The notes beneath the pieces were generated by a model that saw only the letters and a program-made list of their open reading frames with translations, had not been told where the DNA came from and did no database searches. This document shows, piece after piece, positions 1 through 12,877 of a stretch of DNA of 64,000 nucleotides. Each line of letters begins with the position of its first letter. The stretch's first letter is position 1. The stretch is from Enoplolaimus lenunculus (lineage: Eukaryota; Nematoda; Enoplea; Enoplida; Thoracostomopsidae), in contig JASANG010001745.1 of assembly GCA_030248215.1 (NCBI GenBank), positions 62,001 to 126,000 on the forward strand. The letters are read 5' to 3'. The translations under genes were made by a program, and so were the position numbers.

Positions 1-126
1 GAGACAGTTTAATATTAGCAATCAATTTTTTATAATATTCGAAAAATGTAAACAAAAACAACAACGACAACAAATATATTTGACATTTTGATTAGAATTT
101 ATAACCCAAAAAATAAATGGAAATGT

Positions 127-128
<2 letters not shown>

Positions 129-206
<78 letters not shown>
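129..206. repeat. (TA)n microsatellite
   Basis: An uninterrupted run of alternating T and A. Apparent Tyr-Ile reading frames across it are an artefact of the repeat. Confidence 0.97.
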
Positions 207-211
<5 letters not shown>

Positions 212-557
212 TATATATGTATATATAAGAAGTATTTAAATTTTATAAATGCATTAGGCTTTTCGATGTACAAACGTACCGAATAAGCGCCATATTGTGA
301 GCTCAAAATACACATTTCAGATAAGTGGGTTCAGCGTTAATTCGCCGTAAAAATGTTGAATTGAAAAAGAGTCATTTGCTTCAGTGTCACTTAAATAACT
401 TGTTAACTTTGCGGTACCCATATCCGATTCAACTCTACACCCAATACTTAGTCGGCTTTAGACTAAAGAAAACAGTAACTCCAAGCAGTAGAAATCCTGT
501 CATAGTTTATAACAGTGTAAGATGTATATGAATTTTATGACGTAACTCAAAACGTAA

Positions 558-663
558 GGGTGGCGGTTTTCTTTTTACGTGAGCTAAATTCGCAGACGAC
601 GGACGGCGTTAGACTTTTAGCGACGACGGTCGACGTCTAGAGCCGTCCGTCATGTGCGAATTT
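558..663. mobile_element. GC-rich inverted-repeat element, fragment (GACGG family)
   Basis: Starts with AGGGTGGCG and carries clustered GACGG/CCGTC words, as in the fuller copies at 12878..13154, 35022..35280 and 63018..63245. It abuts the tRNA-like element at 664. Confidence 0.5.
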
Positions 664-904
664 AACCCCTTCTCACATTGAGTTGCCTATAGGCAACTAA
701 GCGCAGTGTATATACGTTAAATAATGTATATCGCACCGTGTTTAACAATTGCAACACGTATACATAGTACTAAATAACCACAAGACGTGAGAGCCCCCTC
801 GGGCTCGAGCGTCAAGCTCCTATAGCTGAGTGTTGATGGTATACGCCTCCTACTCCAGTCACCGGAGTTCGGGAAATAGAAAATATTCATGTGCGAAAGG
901 GTTA
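664..904. mobile_element. TIR element with tRNA-like internal promoter, copy 1
   Basis: The ends are inverted: AACCCCTTCTCACAT at the left, and GTGCGAAAGGGTT at the right. The body contains an A-box-like TAGCTGAGTGTTGATGG and the start of a B box (GGAGTTC). Compared with copy 2 (42117..42385) this copy lacks the rest of the B box and about 25 bases after it. It looks like a tRNA-derived module carried between MITE-type ends. A dead SINE with fortuitous inverted ends is the alternative. Confidence 0.6.
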
Positions 905-1024
905 ACTCACTAACAAGAAACAACGGCATCGTAGTTGCTAAAGAGTAAATTTGCAAAAAATTCGTTTTTTTGGCAAAATTTCAAGCGTTTGCCAAATATA
1001 CGTTTGATGCTATACGCAGTTGTC

Positions 1025-1353
1025 GGCCCATGTTACTTTCAGGAGCGGCCAGGTTTCTGGTGGTTCTGCAAAAGAGTAGGTTTAGATTCTAGATTACATT
1101 TTTTTGCTTAGGCTCTAGGCTTAGGCTTAGGCTTAGGAATACGCTTTTGCAACGCTTAGGCTAAGGCTTAGGCTTACGCCTAAATTAGTGTTACGCCCCT
1201 AAAAGTAACATTGGCCCAGTTGACAAAACAAGATTACATTTTTTGATTAGGCTTAGGTTTAGGCTTAGATTTAGGAACAGATTTTTGCAACGCTTAGGCT
1301 TAGGCTTAGGCTTACGCCTAGTTTAGTGTTACGCCCCTAAAAGTAACATTGGC
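1025..1353. mobile_element. GGCC-ATGTTAC MITE with TTAGGC tracts, 3' half duplicated
   Basis: Left end GGCCCATGTTACTTTC; right end AAAAGTAACATTGGCC. The body holds GCTTAGGCTTAGG tracts. The first right end (1216) is followed by CAGTTGAC, matching CAGTTGTC just before the left end, an 8-bp target duplication. A second right half follows immediately (to 1353) and again ends in CCCTAAAAGTAACATTGGCC. Confidence 0.85.
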
Positions 1354-1603
1354 CCAATTGACAAAACCAGTCGGAACATTTAACAGTTGGTAAATTATTT
1401 CGTATAAGAATATTTTATGGTTTGGGTAATAAAAATTTTCGGCATCTCGATTATTCGTCACCCGACAGTTCACCGATCGACAATTTGTAATCTGAAATCT
1501 CGTCGACTTGACAATTCGTCGCCAATCATTATTCTGTTTCTGATTTGGTAAACTACTTTAGAATTATGCTTAGCTAATACGATTATACTTAGGATCATAC
1601 CTA

Positions 1604-1860
1604 CTTTGCAAATTTCAATGTGTTCATTAATCAATTCAGCTAGCGAGTTGATTATTTTTTTCTGAATTAACATCAGTCAAAATTAACTCATTTTGTGTTG
1701 AGTTGATTTTCACTAGGAGTTGAGTTTACTCTGGGTAAGTTGATTAATTAACTCAGAATGATTTTAAACAACTCAAAATTTTGAGTTCTGATAGTCCTAA
1801 ACTCAAAATGAGTGATTCAACTCATTCTGGTTTAAAATCAACTCATTAAAATTTACAGTG
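1604..1860. mobile_element. CACTGTAAATT TA-MITE
   Basis: Full-length copy flanked by TA on both sides, ending ATTTACAGTG. The interior is built from repeated TGAGT/ACTCA and TTGATT/AATCAA words arranged symmetrically. The left terminus is worn. Confidence 0.85.
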
Positions 1861-2676
1861 TAGGATTTTAGGCTTTTAGAACAATGTCGAACGACGAAGT
1901 AGATTAAAAGGTTAACAAAAAAGTTTTTTATAAACTTTAAGTACCTAAAACACAATGTTTTAATAGCCAGATACCATCAATATACAGTTTTGCAAGCCGA
2001 AATAGCGAAAAAAAATTATTTAAAGCCAAACTTTTTTATTTGAATGGTTTATATTACTCCGCTGGGAAATCGTCAAATATAAAAGTGTCACATTAATATA
2101 AGTAACATCATTTTTAATACGAGAAACGCTAAAACAACGTTTGCAATTAACAAAAACAAAGCTGAAGCTTCAAAAATTAAGGTTAAGCCTAAGCCTGGAA
2201 TTTACGTTCAAATTCAACCGTAAAAACCTAACATTTAAAATTCGAAACAAACAGTGGCGGATGCAACGAAATTTTTACGATTTCGGATGAGATTCATAAT
2301 TTGTACTTCGTTTCAATGAATAATTGCGAGATATATACGTAATTTATAACTAGTAATTTTGAGCATAAAAATAACACAATTTCCGTTATTTCAATAACGG
2401 ATACGGAAACGGACACTGATTTTTGCCGGAAACGGAAACGGATATTCGGTTACACCCTGGCGTATAGCAGGGTATAGCCAAACCCCTAAAAATATTAATT
2501 TTGTTATACGCAGATAACAGATCAATTAATGTGTAAAATCCCCTTAAGCTAAAGTTGAGCGACAAATCAGTTTTTGAAATAGAAACACTGCTAGAAAGAG
2601 TGATATCCCACATAAGGTTTTTTAATACTTTTTCGCAACACAACGTACAATAAGCAACTAAATCCAAACTGTAGGG

Positions 2677-2921
2677 GGCCCCTGTATAGAACAGGGCCGG
2701 ATCGTTTTCTAGAGTGGCTGTAGTAGAGTCAGTTCGGATCGTTTTACAGAGGGGCTGTAGTGGAGTCAGTTTTAGGTTTAGACTCAATTTTTTGCTTAGG
2801 CTTACGGATTGGCTTTGGCTTAAGAATGGGCTCATCCTTACGCTTACTCTTAGGCTTAGGCTTAGGCTTAGGCTTAGGAATACGCTTATACTACTGTTCC
2901 GGCCTTGTTCTATACATGGCC
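2677..2921. mobile_element. GGCC-TATAGAAC MITE with TTAGGC tract
   Basis: Left end GGCCCCTGTATAGAACAGGG, right end CCTTGTTCTATACATGGCC, an imperfect inverted repeat. The interior carries a run of TTAGGC-like hexamers. The body is related to the GGCC-ATGTTAC family but the termini differ. Confidence 0.8.
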
Positions 2922-3483
2922 CACTGCAGGCATGCGCTATACTTTACTGTGCCACACGCCGCTATGCGTTGCTAATAAAAGTATAGGCAAAGCCTATTTG
3001 ATGGCATGCGGCAATTATAGCGTAACCCTTTACTTATTGGTTTATGCGCTTTTAAGCTAGCTCTTGAAATGGGACTATACTTGTCCTGAGGCGCCGTCCA
3101 ACGCTGAATGGAACCGCAAGCCCAAAACGGCAGCGGAATCCATTGAAAATGTTAAAAAATAAAAACCTGTATCCTATAAGTGTAAGAGTTTAAGCTAAAT
3201 ATTAAACCTTACACTTAAGAGTATCTTGTTTTGAAGATTTTTTGGCCTGTAGTGCATATGAACTAAGAATAGCAATTTAATGAATTTCTGTAAACCAAAA
3301 ATTTTAGCAAATTCCGCTGGGGAATTTGTTCATAACAATACAAAATGGCAATGGGGCTTCTAGACTCAGGCTTAGGCTTAGACTTAGACTTTATAGTAAT
3401 AATTATCAATAAAGCGCAATAATTATATCGACAATGTAAAAACAGTAAAGTTGGAAGCTTTTGGCTTCTATCAAATTTAAGCC

Positions 3484-3663
3484 CATATAAAGATCAGAGG
3501 TGGAACGTTTTACGGCGGGAGTGCAATAGAGTAAACTTTGGCTTTAGACCAATTTTTTGCTCACGTTTGGGTATTGGCTTAGGCTTGAGTATAAGCTCAT
3601 GCTTTTAGGCTTAGACATAGGAATATGCTTATACTACTGTTAGGGTCCTGTTGTATACGTTGG
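3484..3663. mobile_element. GGCC-TATAGAAC MITE, degraded
   Basis: Shares the family body: GCAATAGAGTAAAC, a GCTTAGGCTT tract, then ATGCTTATACTACTGTTA. Both ends are eroded. Confidence 0.55.
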
Positions 3664-5785
3664 CGGCACAAATTTGCATTAATGTCAGGGAAGTAAACAA
3701 GCACCTTTGCTTGGTTCTGTGTGCCTACAAATGGTTGCCAGCTTAATAGTTTTGGTTAAAAAAATTATAAAATGTTTTACTTAAATTCAGATTTCAGAAA
3801 AACTTTGTGAATGGAAAACAATCTGTAAATTTACAAATATTAAAGATAGTAAACTCAAAATTTTTTCGCTTTTTGGAACAAAAAAAGTAAATCAGTGGTG
3901 GTTTCGCTGTTTGCTTCCGTGTATCCACGTCGACCAGCTTATGTCTGGTTGAAAAAAAAAATTTGAAAAATATGTTTATTCAAAAAGTTTCATAAAAATT
4001 CTAATTATAAAATAAAAGAATGAAAAACATTTTTTCCAATTTAGGCAAAATTATATGCTTGTTTGAATTGAAAAAATATAAAATTTTACAAAATGAATAA
4101 CAAAATATAAAAACAACTTTTGAGTGATTTGGTATAACGAAAAAAATACGATTAGGTTTAGGCTAATTTCACGGTCTGATGACGAGAATAAATGTCCCCG
4201 ACACCTGGACTGAACATCGAACCAGAAATTTTTGAAAATATTTTCATATAAAACGTAAACAAGGTTTAAAATTGTAGAAAACCAGGAAATCACTAGTTTG
4301 TAAACGTCATTATGGTAGCAGAAGCTATACGTGAGTATTAAAATGTTTGGATCGTACCCAAAAGTAGTTAGGTTTTTTGTTCAAGGTGGGGGGTAGAAAC
4401 TTTTTTATAGACCGTCATCCCCGTTTAGTAAATTTCCGTTTGACCTCGGGTTGCGGCGGTCTACTACGGATTTTTAAATAGAGAAATTCCTGACCGAGAA
4501 AATCGAGTTTGCAAATGTAATGAAACGCAATTTATGCCATTGGTGGCGAAAAAATTGTAAAGTAGGAATCTTATCGTTATATATCATAAAAAACTTTCTG
4601 GGGAAAAATTGTATTTTTTCAAAAAATTAGGAGTGGAAAAATTGTTCGATATGTAGGAAGCTTACCAAATATCGTATGATATTGCAGTACAAACAGTGAA
4701 TTCACATCAGGATAAAACACAATTCAAAATTTTGGAATTTCATAGCGGATCAACGTGCAGTCTAAACGTTACACGCTATTAATATCGAGACATAATGGCT
4801 CCAGTGTGTTCCAGTTATAACGTGAACCTAATTTGACTAACTTTTTAACAGGGTCCAAAGGGATAACCATGGTACCTTAAAATCAAATATTTCGAATACC
4901 CAAATTTGGGCGTGCAATAACCATGGGAGGTTATTATAAGCTCAAATATGCAAGAAATTTTCAAAATCCAACCCTTTTTGGACAAAAGCCGACTGGAAGG
5001 GATAAACCCAAATCACTCAAAAAATTTGATCATGCGCCCCGCCTTAGGTTCTTCATATCACCGCTTCTGCAGTGCTACCTTAACATGCTATAGGGGCTAA
5101 AAACCTAAGGATTGGCATACATGAATTTTAAATAGCTTACAGATTCTAACCCACTATCAGAGGCGTAGTTAGTAATTCATTCATCAAATTTTTTTTACGA
5201 GCGAGCAGAGCGAGAGACAAAAATTTGTTTGTCCTTTGTAGGTTTATTCTACAGCCAGTAACAGTGCCTGTGTTTTCAGCTCTTACGAGACATCATTGGG
5301 ATATGTTCAACTTGTACCTCCCCCGTTAGAATGCGTGTCTAAAGTTGACCATATTTCAATTCATTGTTACGCCGAACGGGGTGGTAAAAAATTGAATGAA
5401 TTACCCGGTAATTTTTCCAAGTTCAAAGCCCGTTTTGCCGACTAGATATAGGTTTAATCTGCGTCATAGAAGCTTAAATAGCAAAAAATAAATAAACATG
5501 TCTTACATCTGTAGTCAAAGATACCAAAACCAAATATAGGCTATAGGAGTTAGTATCATTTCTGATGGACTGCACCTTACAGGCCCAGCGGTGCAGCGGC
5601 GGATCTAAGGGGATTCACTTACTATAAGATGGCATGTATTAAATCAGAGACAACCTCTCGAACGAAGCGAGCGAAAAGCCAAACGCAATTTTAGCATTAA
5701 ATTATAATACAATGGGGGTTTACCTCTCTTTTCCGTCTCGTACACGCCACCCCCCCCCCCCCCGTTCGTTGGCTATACTTATTCA
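3664..5785. other. No gene recognised
   Basis: AT-rich sequence without a coding-like frame flanked by splice signals. It holds a poly-C run near 5750 and scattered pieces of repeats. I see nothing that can be named. Confidence 0.5.
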
Positions 5786-6581
5786 CAGGGTTCCATTGGG
5801 AAGTCAATTAGGCCGGACGCGGAATCGGAATTAAAATTTTTTGTCGGAACCTGAATCAGAATCGGAATTGGAATTTAAGTTTTAGTAATTATATCAAAAA
5901 CTAAAGTGTATGACTTTTGACCTTTTGTTGCAGTATGTTTGTTTGTATTGTTCACAGTTTCAGTAAAAATTACTTGTATAACTGACTGTATTAGCCAACT
6001 ACTAACCTGTAAATTTATGATAATAATTGAGGCCTGCCAATTCTAAGAGCGCCTGTCAATTCTCAACGCACATGAACAACTTGGCCTTAATTTTAGATAC
6101 AGTTAAGCATTTTGAGCATTTCAAAACGTTAAATATCAAGTCTTACGAAATCATAAATAACAGGAACCAGATTTTTGAAATTTATCCAATTCAATGGAGC
6201 GTCGTTTTCACTACAGTAAGGATTCTGTTGAACCAAATATCGAGCTATATTCGAGAACTCGTGGGGCTAACATCACTGCTTGCCGCTATAGAATTTATGC
6301 TTAGATTTTGTAATTCGTTTAACGGCAGAGCTTAAGTTTTCAATTGCAGCCACATTTTGACAATCAGCGTAATAAAATTTACTCTGCTACTGAGAATACT
6401 TGCTAACAAAAACAGATTTGCAAACAAACGAAAAACAGGCAAAATTTAAGTTCAATCAGCTTACAAACTCATAACCGAAAAATCCAAATTCCATACATCG
6501 GAACAGAAGCCAGTCGGGATTGGAATCGGAACCCAAATTTATTCGGAATTTTAGACGGACCGGAATTCCGTTGGAACCCTG
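5786..6581. mobile_element. ~0.8 kb non-coding element with CAGGGTTCCA ends
   Basis: Begins CAGGGTTCCATTGGG and ends with the inverted form, TTGGAACCCTG. Inside each end are GGAATCGGAATT-like words, again inverted. The internal open frame (6027..6335) has no recognisable motif and I do not call it. Probably a non-autonomous DNA transposon. Confidence 0.6.
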
Positions 6582-6844
6582 CTTATTGATTTTCTGCGGT
6601 TCAAGAGATTCCGCATCGTCAAGTTACTGCATGCAAATGAGTCGAACATACATAAATTGGCTTTAAAGACTTTGTTCCCTCGCATGGTCAAATCTCTGGC
6701 CAACCCCTGCCGACTAACTAACCAATTTGAATTCCAATGAGTTTTGCCTCAAATTCAAAGTTAAATTTAGTAAACTGATTAAATTTCAGAAGCGAAATGC
6801 TGACTTCAATTTGATTTACTAATAAAAAAATTCACAAAAACTCC

Positions 6845-7051
6845 GGCACATGTTACTTTTAAGGCCACACCGGGTTCTGGTGGGTCTGTAATAGAGTAGA
6901 CTTACATTCTAGACTACATTTTTTCTTGCTTAGGCTTAAGCTTAGGCTTAGGCTTCGAGGCTTAGGAACACATTTTTACAACGCTTAGGCTTAAGCTTAG
7001 GCTTAGGAATGCGCTTAATCTACTGTTACGCCCCTAAAAGTAACATTGGCC
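6845..7051. mobile_element. GGCC-ATGTTAC MITE with TTAGGC tracts
   Basis: Left CACATGTTACTTTTAAGG, right CCCTAAAAGTAACATTGGCC, with GCTTAGGCTTAGG tracts between. Flanks AAAAACTC and AAGAACTC look like an 8-bp target duplication with one change. Confidence 0.8.
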
Positions 7052-7806
7052 AAGAACTCGATGTAGATGAGGTGAGACTTGGTTGAAACTTTATTGTATA
7101 AACAACTTTTCACTCATGTACACATACCCATCACTGTTACCCTTCGGCTATCAGCTTAGTCTTGGGTTTAATTTTAGGCTTAGGCAACGAAAAGGCTTAC
7201 TTAAGCCTAAAGCATAAGCTTTTTCATCGGCCTTAGCCCTAAACTAAGCCTAAGCCTAAAGGTGTACAAGTAGAGCCCAACATTGCACTAAATATTTACT
7301 AAGTTATCTTACTACATATAATCTTGAGACATTCCGATAAGAATGTTCGGAAAATGGCGCTTTGCAGGCATCGGGGTTGACGCCCTGTACCCACAGTTCG
7401 AATGTTGTGGGTAAATTTAATCCAAATGGGACGGCCAAATGTCCCTTGTACAATAAAATGAAATGTAGATTTTATAGTTCAGACTCTCTAAAAGCTTAAA
7501 GTAACTTGATTTAAGCTTAAACTATTCCAGCAGTATTAAACTAATTTTCTAGATTAAGTGAACTACAAGCTGATTGGTTTATTCTTAAAATAGTTTAAAA
7601 TTTTACGTATTTTTAGTTTAAGCTAAGCTTGGTGGATTCTTAGATACACATCATTTCCGTCCAGCCATTTGAGTTTTACTTAAACTAATATTCAAGATTA
7701 GCTAAGCTATAATTTAAGTTTTTAGAGAGTAGGATCTACGACAGTTCGACGCCTGACAACTTGTCGACCAACAGTATCCTAAAGAGTATAAATAAATCTA
7801 ATCATA

Positions 7807-8058
7807 CACTGTAAATTTCAGTGAGTTGATTTTAACTCAGAATGAGTTGAATCACTCAATCTGAGTTAGGACTATCAGAACTCAGAATTTTGAATTGATT
7901 CAATTTATTCTGAGTTAATTAACCAACTCACAGAGAGTCAACTCAACTCATAGTGAGAATCAACTCAATTCAGTGTGAGTTAATGTTTACTGATATTTAT
8001 TCAGAAATAATCAACTCGCTAGCTGACTTTATTAATCAACTCATTGGAATTTACAGTG
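7807..8058. mobile_element. CACTGTAAATT TA-MITE
   Basis: Clean copy: TA, CACTGTAAATTTCAGTGAG, symmetrical interior of ACTCA/TGAGT words, GGAATTTACAGTG, TA. Confidence 0.92.
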
Positions 8059-8435
8059 TAATCCAAACCGTAATCCTGGCCTAAGCCTAAGCCTATAAGC
8101 ATTGTCAACAGCAGATGACAAATTTGGACTTATAATCAAACCAAAAACATAGATTCAAAAATAGAATAAATATGAATAATATTTGAGACTCTGGCTTTGG
8201 AAGGGGGGATTCTTTACACACTTGGCACTTGTTACCTTATCAAAACCACCGCTGCGAACTGGTAAACGGATGCAACAGGCACGTGAGAATATGGTTCGCA
8301 AGAAAAATCTCGGTGACGTTTATCAAACACAATTCACAACAGCCACTTACTGTTATTAAATCTAAATCATACAAAAAACCACAATCAGAACTAAAATAAG
8401 TGACAAAACAATCTAAAATTATTGTGGATCATACA

Positions 8436-8611
8436 AAGATGAGGAGCGGAACGTTATTCTGCGGGACTGCAATAGAGTAAGATTAAGCTTTAGACTATTT
8501 TCTTTGTTTAGGCGTAGCCTTAGGCTTCAGTTAAAGCTTATACTTACGCTTAGGTTTAGGTTTAAGAAACATTCTCATACTATTTTATGGCTTTGTTCTA
8601 TATATTGGGAA
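8436..8611. mobile_element. GGCC-TATAGAAC MITE, degraded
   Basis: Recognised from GCAATAGAGTAAG, a TTAGGTTTAGG tract and TTTGTTCTATATATTGG at the right end. Confidence 0.55.
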
Positions 8612-8629
8612 TTTATGAAAACAAATATA

Positions 8630-8808
8630 CACTGAAAAATTTCAATGAGATGATTAATCAATTCAGCTAGCGAGTTAGTTATTTCTGAATTAATATCAGC
8701 AAACATTGGCTCACTCTCAGGTGTGTTGATTCGCACTCTGAAAGTTGAGTTGACTGAATTGGAATCAACTCAAATTTCTGAGTTATGATAGTCCTAACTC
8801 AGACTTCG
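8630..8808. mobile_element. CACTGTAAATT TA-MITE, right end missing
   Basis: Starts TA-CACTGAAAAATTTC and shows the family interior up to CCTAACTCAGACT, where similarity stops. Confidence 0.7.
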
Positions 8809-10142
8809 GCAAAAAGATGAAAAATTTAAAATTTCAACTTTTAATCTCATCTACTGTTATACATTGACCTGACTTCATCTATTTTTTCAATAACTTACCT
8901 GGTTAATATAGCACGTACGCCTCCATCTATGCGCAACAGGTGAAACTACAAACACAGTGAATCGCCCAAGTAATTGTGTTTAAATTGGTGAATATAAAGT
9001 TTAAATGAATTAAAAAATATGTACCTAAATCAGCTTATTAATGTTCAAAATTATTGTTCAAATGACCCTATTTGAACAAGCTAAACCTTAATCTTCCGGT
9101 GTCGCGTATGAAAGCTGGCCAAACGGCGGATACAAACCGGAACCCGGTCCCTACTTTGAACCAGCAAACATGAAACCATTTTACTATGAATTAGTACTAA
9201 AATTGCATTTAGCTTCTTGCTCGCAAGTTTCTTTCACTGTTATTGCGCAGACGCCCGTTTTGGGTATTTCTCTGATCCGCCATTGCCCAGCCACTATTGC
9301 GGCCTATCAATTTACATTTTTGTTTATTTAAAACAATCAAAACCGACAAAACAAACGCTGCCTTCAAAAAAGTTTTCTATTATTTCACGAGAAAGTACTC
9401 AAAAACGTGATCAACAGTCTTCAGGCACCGCTGGTTTTCAAACTGTTTCGTATTTGGTTTCACCAAATAAGCAGTAGTGCCGATTGAACCAGCAACTTAG
9501 CCCAAAGTCGCCTAAAACAGGTATTAAAAACCAAAATGTTGTATTTAGGTTTGTCAGTAGTAAAATTGCGTTCGGCTTCTTGCTCGCCAATGTCGCAAGT
9601 TATATTTTCACTATTATACTCAGGCCCCCGTTAGAATTTTCTCAAACCGCCACTGGTTTGAAGGTTCATTCGATAGGTTTTGCCTTTTTTTAGGTTTTTT
9701 AGGAATTTTTGCTGGTGTGGTTTTCGCAGCGTAAAACAAACAAAAAATTATTGAAGGCTTTGATTTACAAGATTTCAATTCTAAAGGTCCAGGGGCGTCC
9801 ATAGGAAGTTATATTTGGGAAGGTATTGAGTGATTTTGGTGGTGCCCGTAGAATTAATTGCAATTCAAGACTGTTTTACATTTTTAGACCAAGTCTATTT
9901 GAGGGGTACCAGCTAAATTTGGTGGGAGGCATAGTCATCAACGCCCCCCTGTTGGGATGCCATTGCAGAAGTCCTAACACAATTTTGAAGAAATTTGAAA
10001 CTTAAGATGTGGCTAATTTTGACCAGCTACTTAAACCGAATGATTTTTTTATCAGAATTAAAAAGTTTTATCTGTTAAGTTTCAAATTTTAAAGCGACTG
10101 ACTGAGTTTCAGTCACGTTTAATGTCACAGGCCTGTAGCCAG

Positions 10143-10392
10143 CATTGTAAATCCAAATGAGCTGATCAATCAATTCAGCTAGCGAGTTGGGTTTTTTGTT
10201 CTGAAATAATATCAGTAACTCATTCTGAGTTGAGTTGATTGTCACTCTGGAGCTGAGTTGACTCTTGATGCGTTGATTAATTAACTTAGAACGAATTCAA
10301 TCAACTCAAAATTCTGAGTTCTGAGTGTCGTAACTCAGACTGAGTGATTCAACTCATTATGATTTAAAATCAACTCACTGAAATTTACAGTG
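10143..10392. mobile_element. CACTGTAAATT TA-MITE
   Basis: Left end worn (CATTGTAAATCC), right end intact (GAAATTTACAGTG). Full family interior. Confidence 0.85.
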
Positions 10393-10561
10393 AGCTCACC
10401 TTGCTAATGGAGACTAAAAATTTTTTAGGAGGCGCATACAAGGGTTGTTGATGCATTTACAAGCAAGGTTGAAGGTTGAAAATGTTTTAGGGGTAAGGCA
10501 AATTTATTCCAAGGGTGCTACGTTTGTATCCTCAACACTGTGTGGCATATACCATAGTTTG

Positions 10562-10782
10562 AGCCCATGTATAGAACATGGCCGTTACAGTAGTATAAGC
10601 ATATTCTTAAGCCTAAGCATAAACCTTAGCGTAAGGATGAGCCAATTCCTAAACCTAAGCGTAACCCTCAGCTTAAGCCTAAACGTAACCGTCAGCCTAA
10701 GCAAAAAAAATAGTCTAAAGCTTAAACCGACTCTATTACAGCCCCGCAGAAAAACGAACCAGCCCTGTTCTATAGAACGGCC
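10562..10782 (-). mobile_element. GGCC-TATAGAAC MITE with 8-bp target duplication
   Basis: ATAGTTTG flanks the element on both sides. The plus strand shows the CCTAAGC form of the tract, so the element lies reversed relative to the copies at 2677 and 32871. Apparent open frames across it are frames of the hexamer repeat. Confidence 0.85.
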
Positions 10783-10804
10783 ATAGTTTGCAATAGATCT
10801 TTGA

Positions 10805-10985
10805 AACATTCGAAACAATTTGTCTTGTGTCAACAGCTTGAGCGATCATGCAAGATTATACTTAGGAATGTACTTTCAAAATTTCGGACTCGTATTAGGA
10901 ATACGCACTACTATTGATTGGCGCTCAAAATGGGGACACCCCTCTTGTTACCCCCTTATTCGGCTCACTACAGCATCTGAAACCA
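10805..10985. mobile_element. Fragment of the TACTGTAGTGACC element
   Basis: Contains TTTGTCTTGTGTC, GAGCGAT-ATGCAAG, GGAATGTACTTTCAAAA and CCCCTCTTGTTACCCCC, in the same order as the long copy at 49876..50261, with the middle shortened. Confidence 0.6.
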
Positions 10986-11678
10986 AGCACTAAATTTGTG
11001 GCCAAATGTTCAAAAATTAACAAATTATATTCCAACTAATGACTACAAGTTAGCTTAACCTGATCAATCGGTAAACATTAATTGATTTTTTCAGACTTTA
11101 TTTCTAAATTGTCTCTAAAGCTCAAAAGTTGACTTAGCTCATATCTCTCGAACCCATCCATTATATACCATAATTATTTATGATTTTCTAAGAAATTTCA
11201 TTTTAACTACAAGCAAAATTGAACAGATCTATAATAGTCAGCCTCGCGTTTACTTGTGGTATTCGCCTAAACAGTAGTTTTAGTTTAAAAGTTTATCGAA
11301 AACAGATAAACAACAAAATGTTGAACAGCGGCCAATATATACAACAGGGATTGAAAATGAAATTTTTGAACGAAATTTTCTGAAGGAATAAAAACAAACA
11401 GCAGTTGAAAATCTTACCCGTTCGCTGCGTTTCGTCGCTGAAATCTTGTAAGATGATGTTATACCCTTCGGAACTGAAATCGTAGTTACACCTGTAGTCA
11501 TGAAAACATTATTATCATTAATGATAAACTGGTTAAATGGGGCTTAGTAGACTAGACAGCTCTATTGATTAGTCTAAAGCTTTGTCTGAGCTATTACAGT
11601 AATTTGTATTTTGCGCATATTGACAAAAGTTTTGGGTTTAGGTGTATATACGGAAGTTATGACCGCGATAAAAACATC

Positions 11679-12019
11679 GGCCCTTGCTACTTTAAGGGGC
11701 GTCCAGGTTTTTGGTGAGTTTATAAAAGAGTACGTTTAGATTCTAGATTCCAGGTTTTTGTTTAGGCTTAACTTTAGGCTTAGGAAGACATTTTTGCAAT
11801 GCTTAGGCTTAGGCTTAGGCTTAGGAATACGCTTAATCTACTGTTACGTCCCTAAAAGTAACATTGGCCAATAGGAATACGCTTAATCTACTGTTACGTC
11901 CCTAAAAGTAGCATTGGCCAATAGGAATACGCTTAATCTACTGTTACGTCCCTAAAAGTAATATTGGCCAATAGGAATACGCTTAATCTACTGTTACGTC
12001 CCTAAAAGTAACATTGCCC
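11679..12019. mobile_element. GGCC-ATGTTAC MITE with tandemly amplified right end
   Basis: AAAACATC flanks the whole structure on both sides (8-bp target duplication). The normal right end is followed by three more copies of a 50-bp unit, each starting AATAGGAATACGCTTAATCT and ending at or near GGCC. The duplication encloses the array, so the amplification lies inside the element. Confidence 0.9.
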
Positions 12020-12877
12020 AAAACATCCGCGTCATGGACGGAAATTGGACAAGAAAATCAGCAGAAATAGCTAAAAATGGACAAGCTTAAGGGTCAGTAT
12101 TTTTAAAATATATATTCAATGTCATACAAAAACAAGGGTCAAGCATAAGGGCCGTGGCTCGCTGGCGTGAGCCCACTGCTCAAAGTAGAAAATGGGCCCC
12201 TCTGAAAAAGTTTACATGTTTCGTATTTTTGAGATGTTCCGGGGTGGGCCCGCGCCTCGGCACCGGGGTCGGGGCCTTAGGGTGGCGGAGCCGGGGCCAT
12301 CCGATGCCGCGCACGTAACCAGAACAGCATGTACGTCTCTGCTCGAATGCTAAATGAAATAGATGTAAAAAGTATCAATTAAGTAAAAAAATAATAATTC
12401 GCGATTGAACACCGCGCTTTCATATTGAAATGGTTAAAATCAGTGTTACACAAAGACGCAGCAACGGAACCAACAACGCGAGTAGGACACAAGCGCGCGT
12501 GAACCGAACCGTAAATGTTTTGCTTAATACAAAGTTTTGGTTATAAAATTCTAAAAGGGTAAGCACCACTCTGTCGCCCCGTTTTTCTCTCTTGCTGCGC
12601 CACCAAGGTAAATGACTAAATTGAGTACAATATTCCCTTTGAGTTCTATTTGTTCAAGTGTTGCATCATCCACACTTTTACACTCCTACGACAAGAGTAT
12701 GCAAATGAGTACATTTTATGCAGAAAAGAATGTAGCCAGCACACGTTGTTACGCCCATCAAAAGTGATTGTAGGTCATAAGCAAACGCCAAACGCAACAC
12801 GATCTGGTTGACTTTGTACTTCCAATGATACGAAAAGTTGCACACTGTTGTGAAAAGTGTCATGATCGACTATTATC

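Noticed and set aside
1080-1340. True telomere end
   Set aside because: The TTAGGC tracts are short, disturbed and enclosed by inverted ends with target duplications, so they belong to dispersed elements.
6027-6335. 102-codon frame inside the CAGGGTTCCA element
   Set aside because: No transposase-like motif or other domain could be seen; the element looks non-coding.
8196-8395. Possible exon with two overlapping open plus-strand frames
   Set aside because: No convincing acceptor, no recognisable motif and no partner exons; two frames open at once argues for chance.
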